Below, piece by piece: positions 63,784 to 64,000 of a stretch of DNA of 64,000 bases. Position 1 is the stretch's first letter. Every line of letters starts with the position of its first letter. This DNA comes from Halopseudomonas pachastrellae. GTDB taxonomy: Bacteria; Pseudomonadota; Gammaproteobacteria; Pseudomonadales; Pseudomonadaceae. Location of the stretch: positions 62,001-126,000 of the forward strand of contig NZ_FOUD01000005.1 in the NCBI RefSeq assembly GCF_900114765.1, written 5' to 3'. Position numbers and translations under genes: made by a program. The notes below the pieces were generated by a model that was not told the DNA's origin, ran no database searches, and saw nothing but the letters and a program-made list of their open reading frames with translations.

Positions 63784-64000
63784 ATGCAGATTGCTGCCAA
63801 CAAGGCCGTGTCCATCGACTACACCCTGACCAACGATGATGGCGAAGTGCTGGATTCGTCCGTCGGTGGTGCGCCGCTGGTCTACCTGCACGGTGCCGGC
63901 AACATCATTCCGGGTCTGGAAAAGGCGCTGGAAGGCAAGCAGAGCGGTGACGAGATCAAAGTAACCGTTGAGCCCGAAGAGGCTTACGGCGACTTTAACG
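63784..64000 (+). CDS. slyD: FKBP-type peptidyl-prolyl isomerase, SlyD-like, partial
   Basis: The first 72 residues are visible. They read MQIAANKAVSIDYTLTNDDG at the start, then YLHGAGNIIPGLEKALEGK and the conserved EPEEAYGDF, a SlyD-type FKBP. Such proteins catalyse prolyl isomerisation and act as chaperones; many bind metals through a His-rich tail that lies outside this window. AGGAAAGAG precedes the ATG. Confidence 0.88.
   Translation, partial: MQIAANKAVSIDYTLTNDDGEVLDSSVGGAPLVYLHGAGNIIPGLEKALEGKQSGDEIKVTVEPEEAYGDFN

Overview
The window reads as a chromosomal segment of a high-GC gammaproteobacterium of the Pseudomonas lineage. The gene families, the synteny (urtABCDE, ackA-pta, a type-III-fold ornithine decarboxylase, the GNAT/CN-hydrolase pair, YggL) and the regulatory motifs (sigma-54/NtrC, Fur-like, PsrA-like, Pho boxes) all fit Pseudomonadaceae. 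A marine Halopseudomonas-like species is a reasonable guess but is not proven by the sequence alone. No rRNA, tRNA, prophage, intact IS transposase or CRISPR array was seen.

Layout. 1-3.5 kb: asparaginase (cut by the window edge), aspartase and a Na+/alanine-type symporter. 3.7-11.6 kb: a guanidine-I (ykkC) riboswitch controls an ABC transporter, a pair of DUF1989 proteins and a biotin-dependent urea/guanidine carboxylase. No allophanate hydrolase is present. 11.9-15.7 kb: a 1259-residue PilZ-DUF1631-GGDEF-EAL protein. 15.9-20.8 kb: a sigma-54 promoter and a two-hexaloop ANTAR-type attenuator precede a porin plus a nitrate-type ABC transporter. 20.8-23.3 kb: exbB-exbD-exbD-tonB, in which the second ExbD has Asn for the membrane Asp. 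23.8-25 kb: speC with a long structured leader. 25-26.8 kb: a small two-gene module (unknown membrane-anchored protein and an HNH nuclease) bracketed by inverted REP-like repeats. 26.9-34.6 kb: an SDR dehydrogenase, then a TAXI-type TRAP transporter with its DctB/DctD pair and a sigma-54 promoter. 34.8-40.6 kb: urtABCDE urea transporter, also sigma-54/NtrC type. 40.9-45 kb: a two-component system and a TonB-dependent receptor. 45-50.8 kb: repeats, thiolase, acyl-CoA ligase and a DUF1329 protein behind a PsrA-like operator. 50.8-53.3 kb: small enzymes and a decayed MocR regulator. 53.4-57 kb: polyphosphate kinase 2, Na/Pi transporter, small coiled-coil protein and PstS-like protein behind Pho-box-like repeats. 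57-64 kb: YggL, MBL hydrolase, OmpA-like lipoprotein, acyltransferase, pta-ackA and the start of an SlyD-type FKBP.

The theme is scavenging of nitrogen (asparagine/aspartate, guanidine, nitrate, urea), iron and phosphate. Several nitrogen operons share sigma-54 promoters with NtrC-like sites, and two of them add RNA-level control (riboswitch and ANTAR antitermination). The intergenic DNA is rich in palindromic mobile repeats. The most informative are two copies of a hairpin repeat whose arms have changed in a compensatory way, and a repeat that sits between cistrons in both the guanidine and the urea operons.
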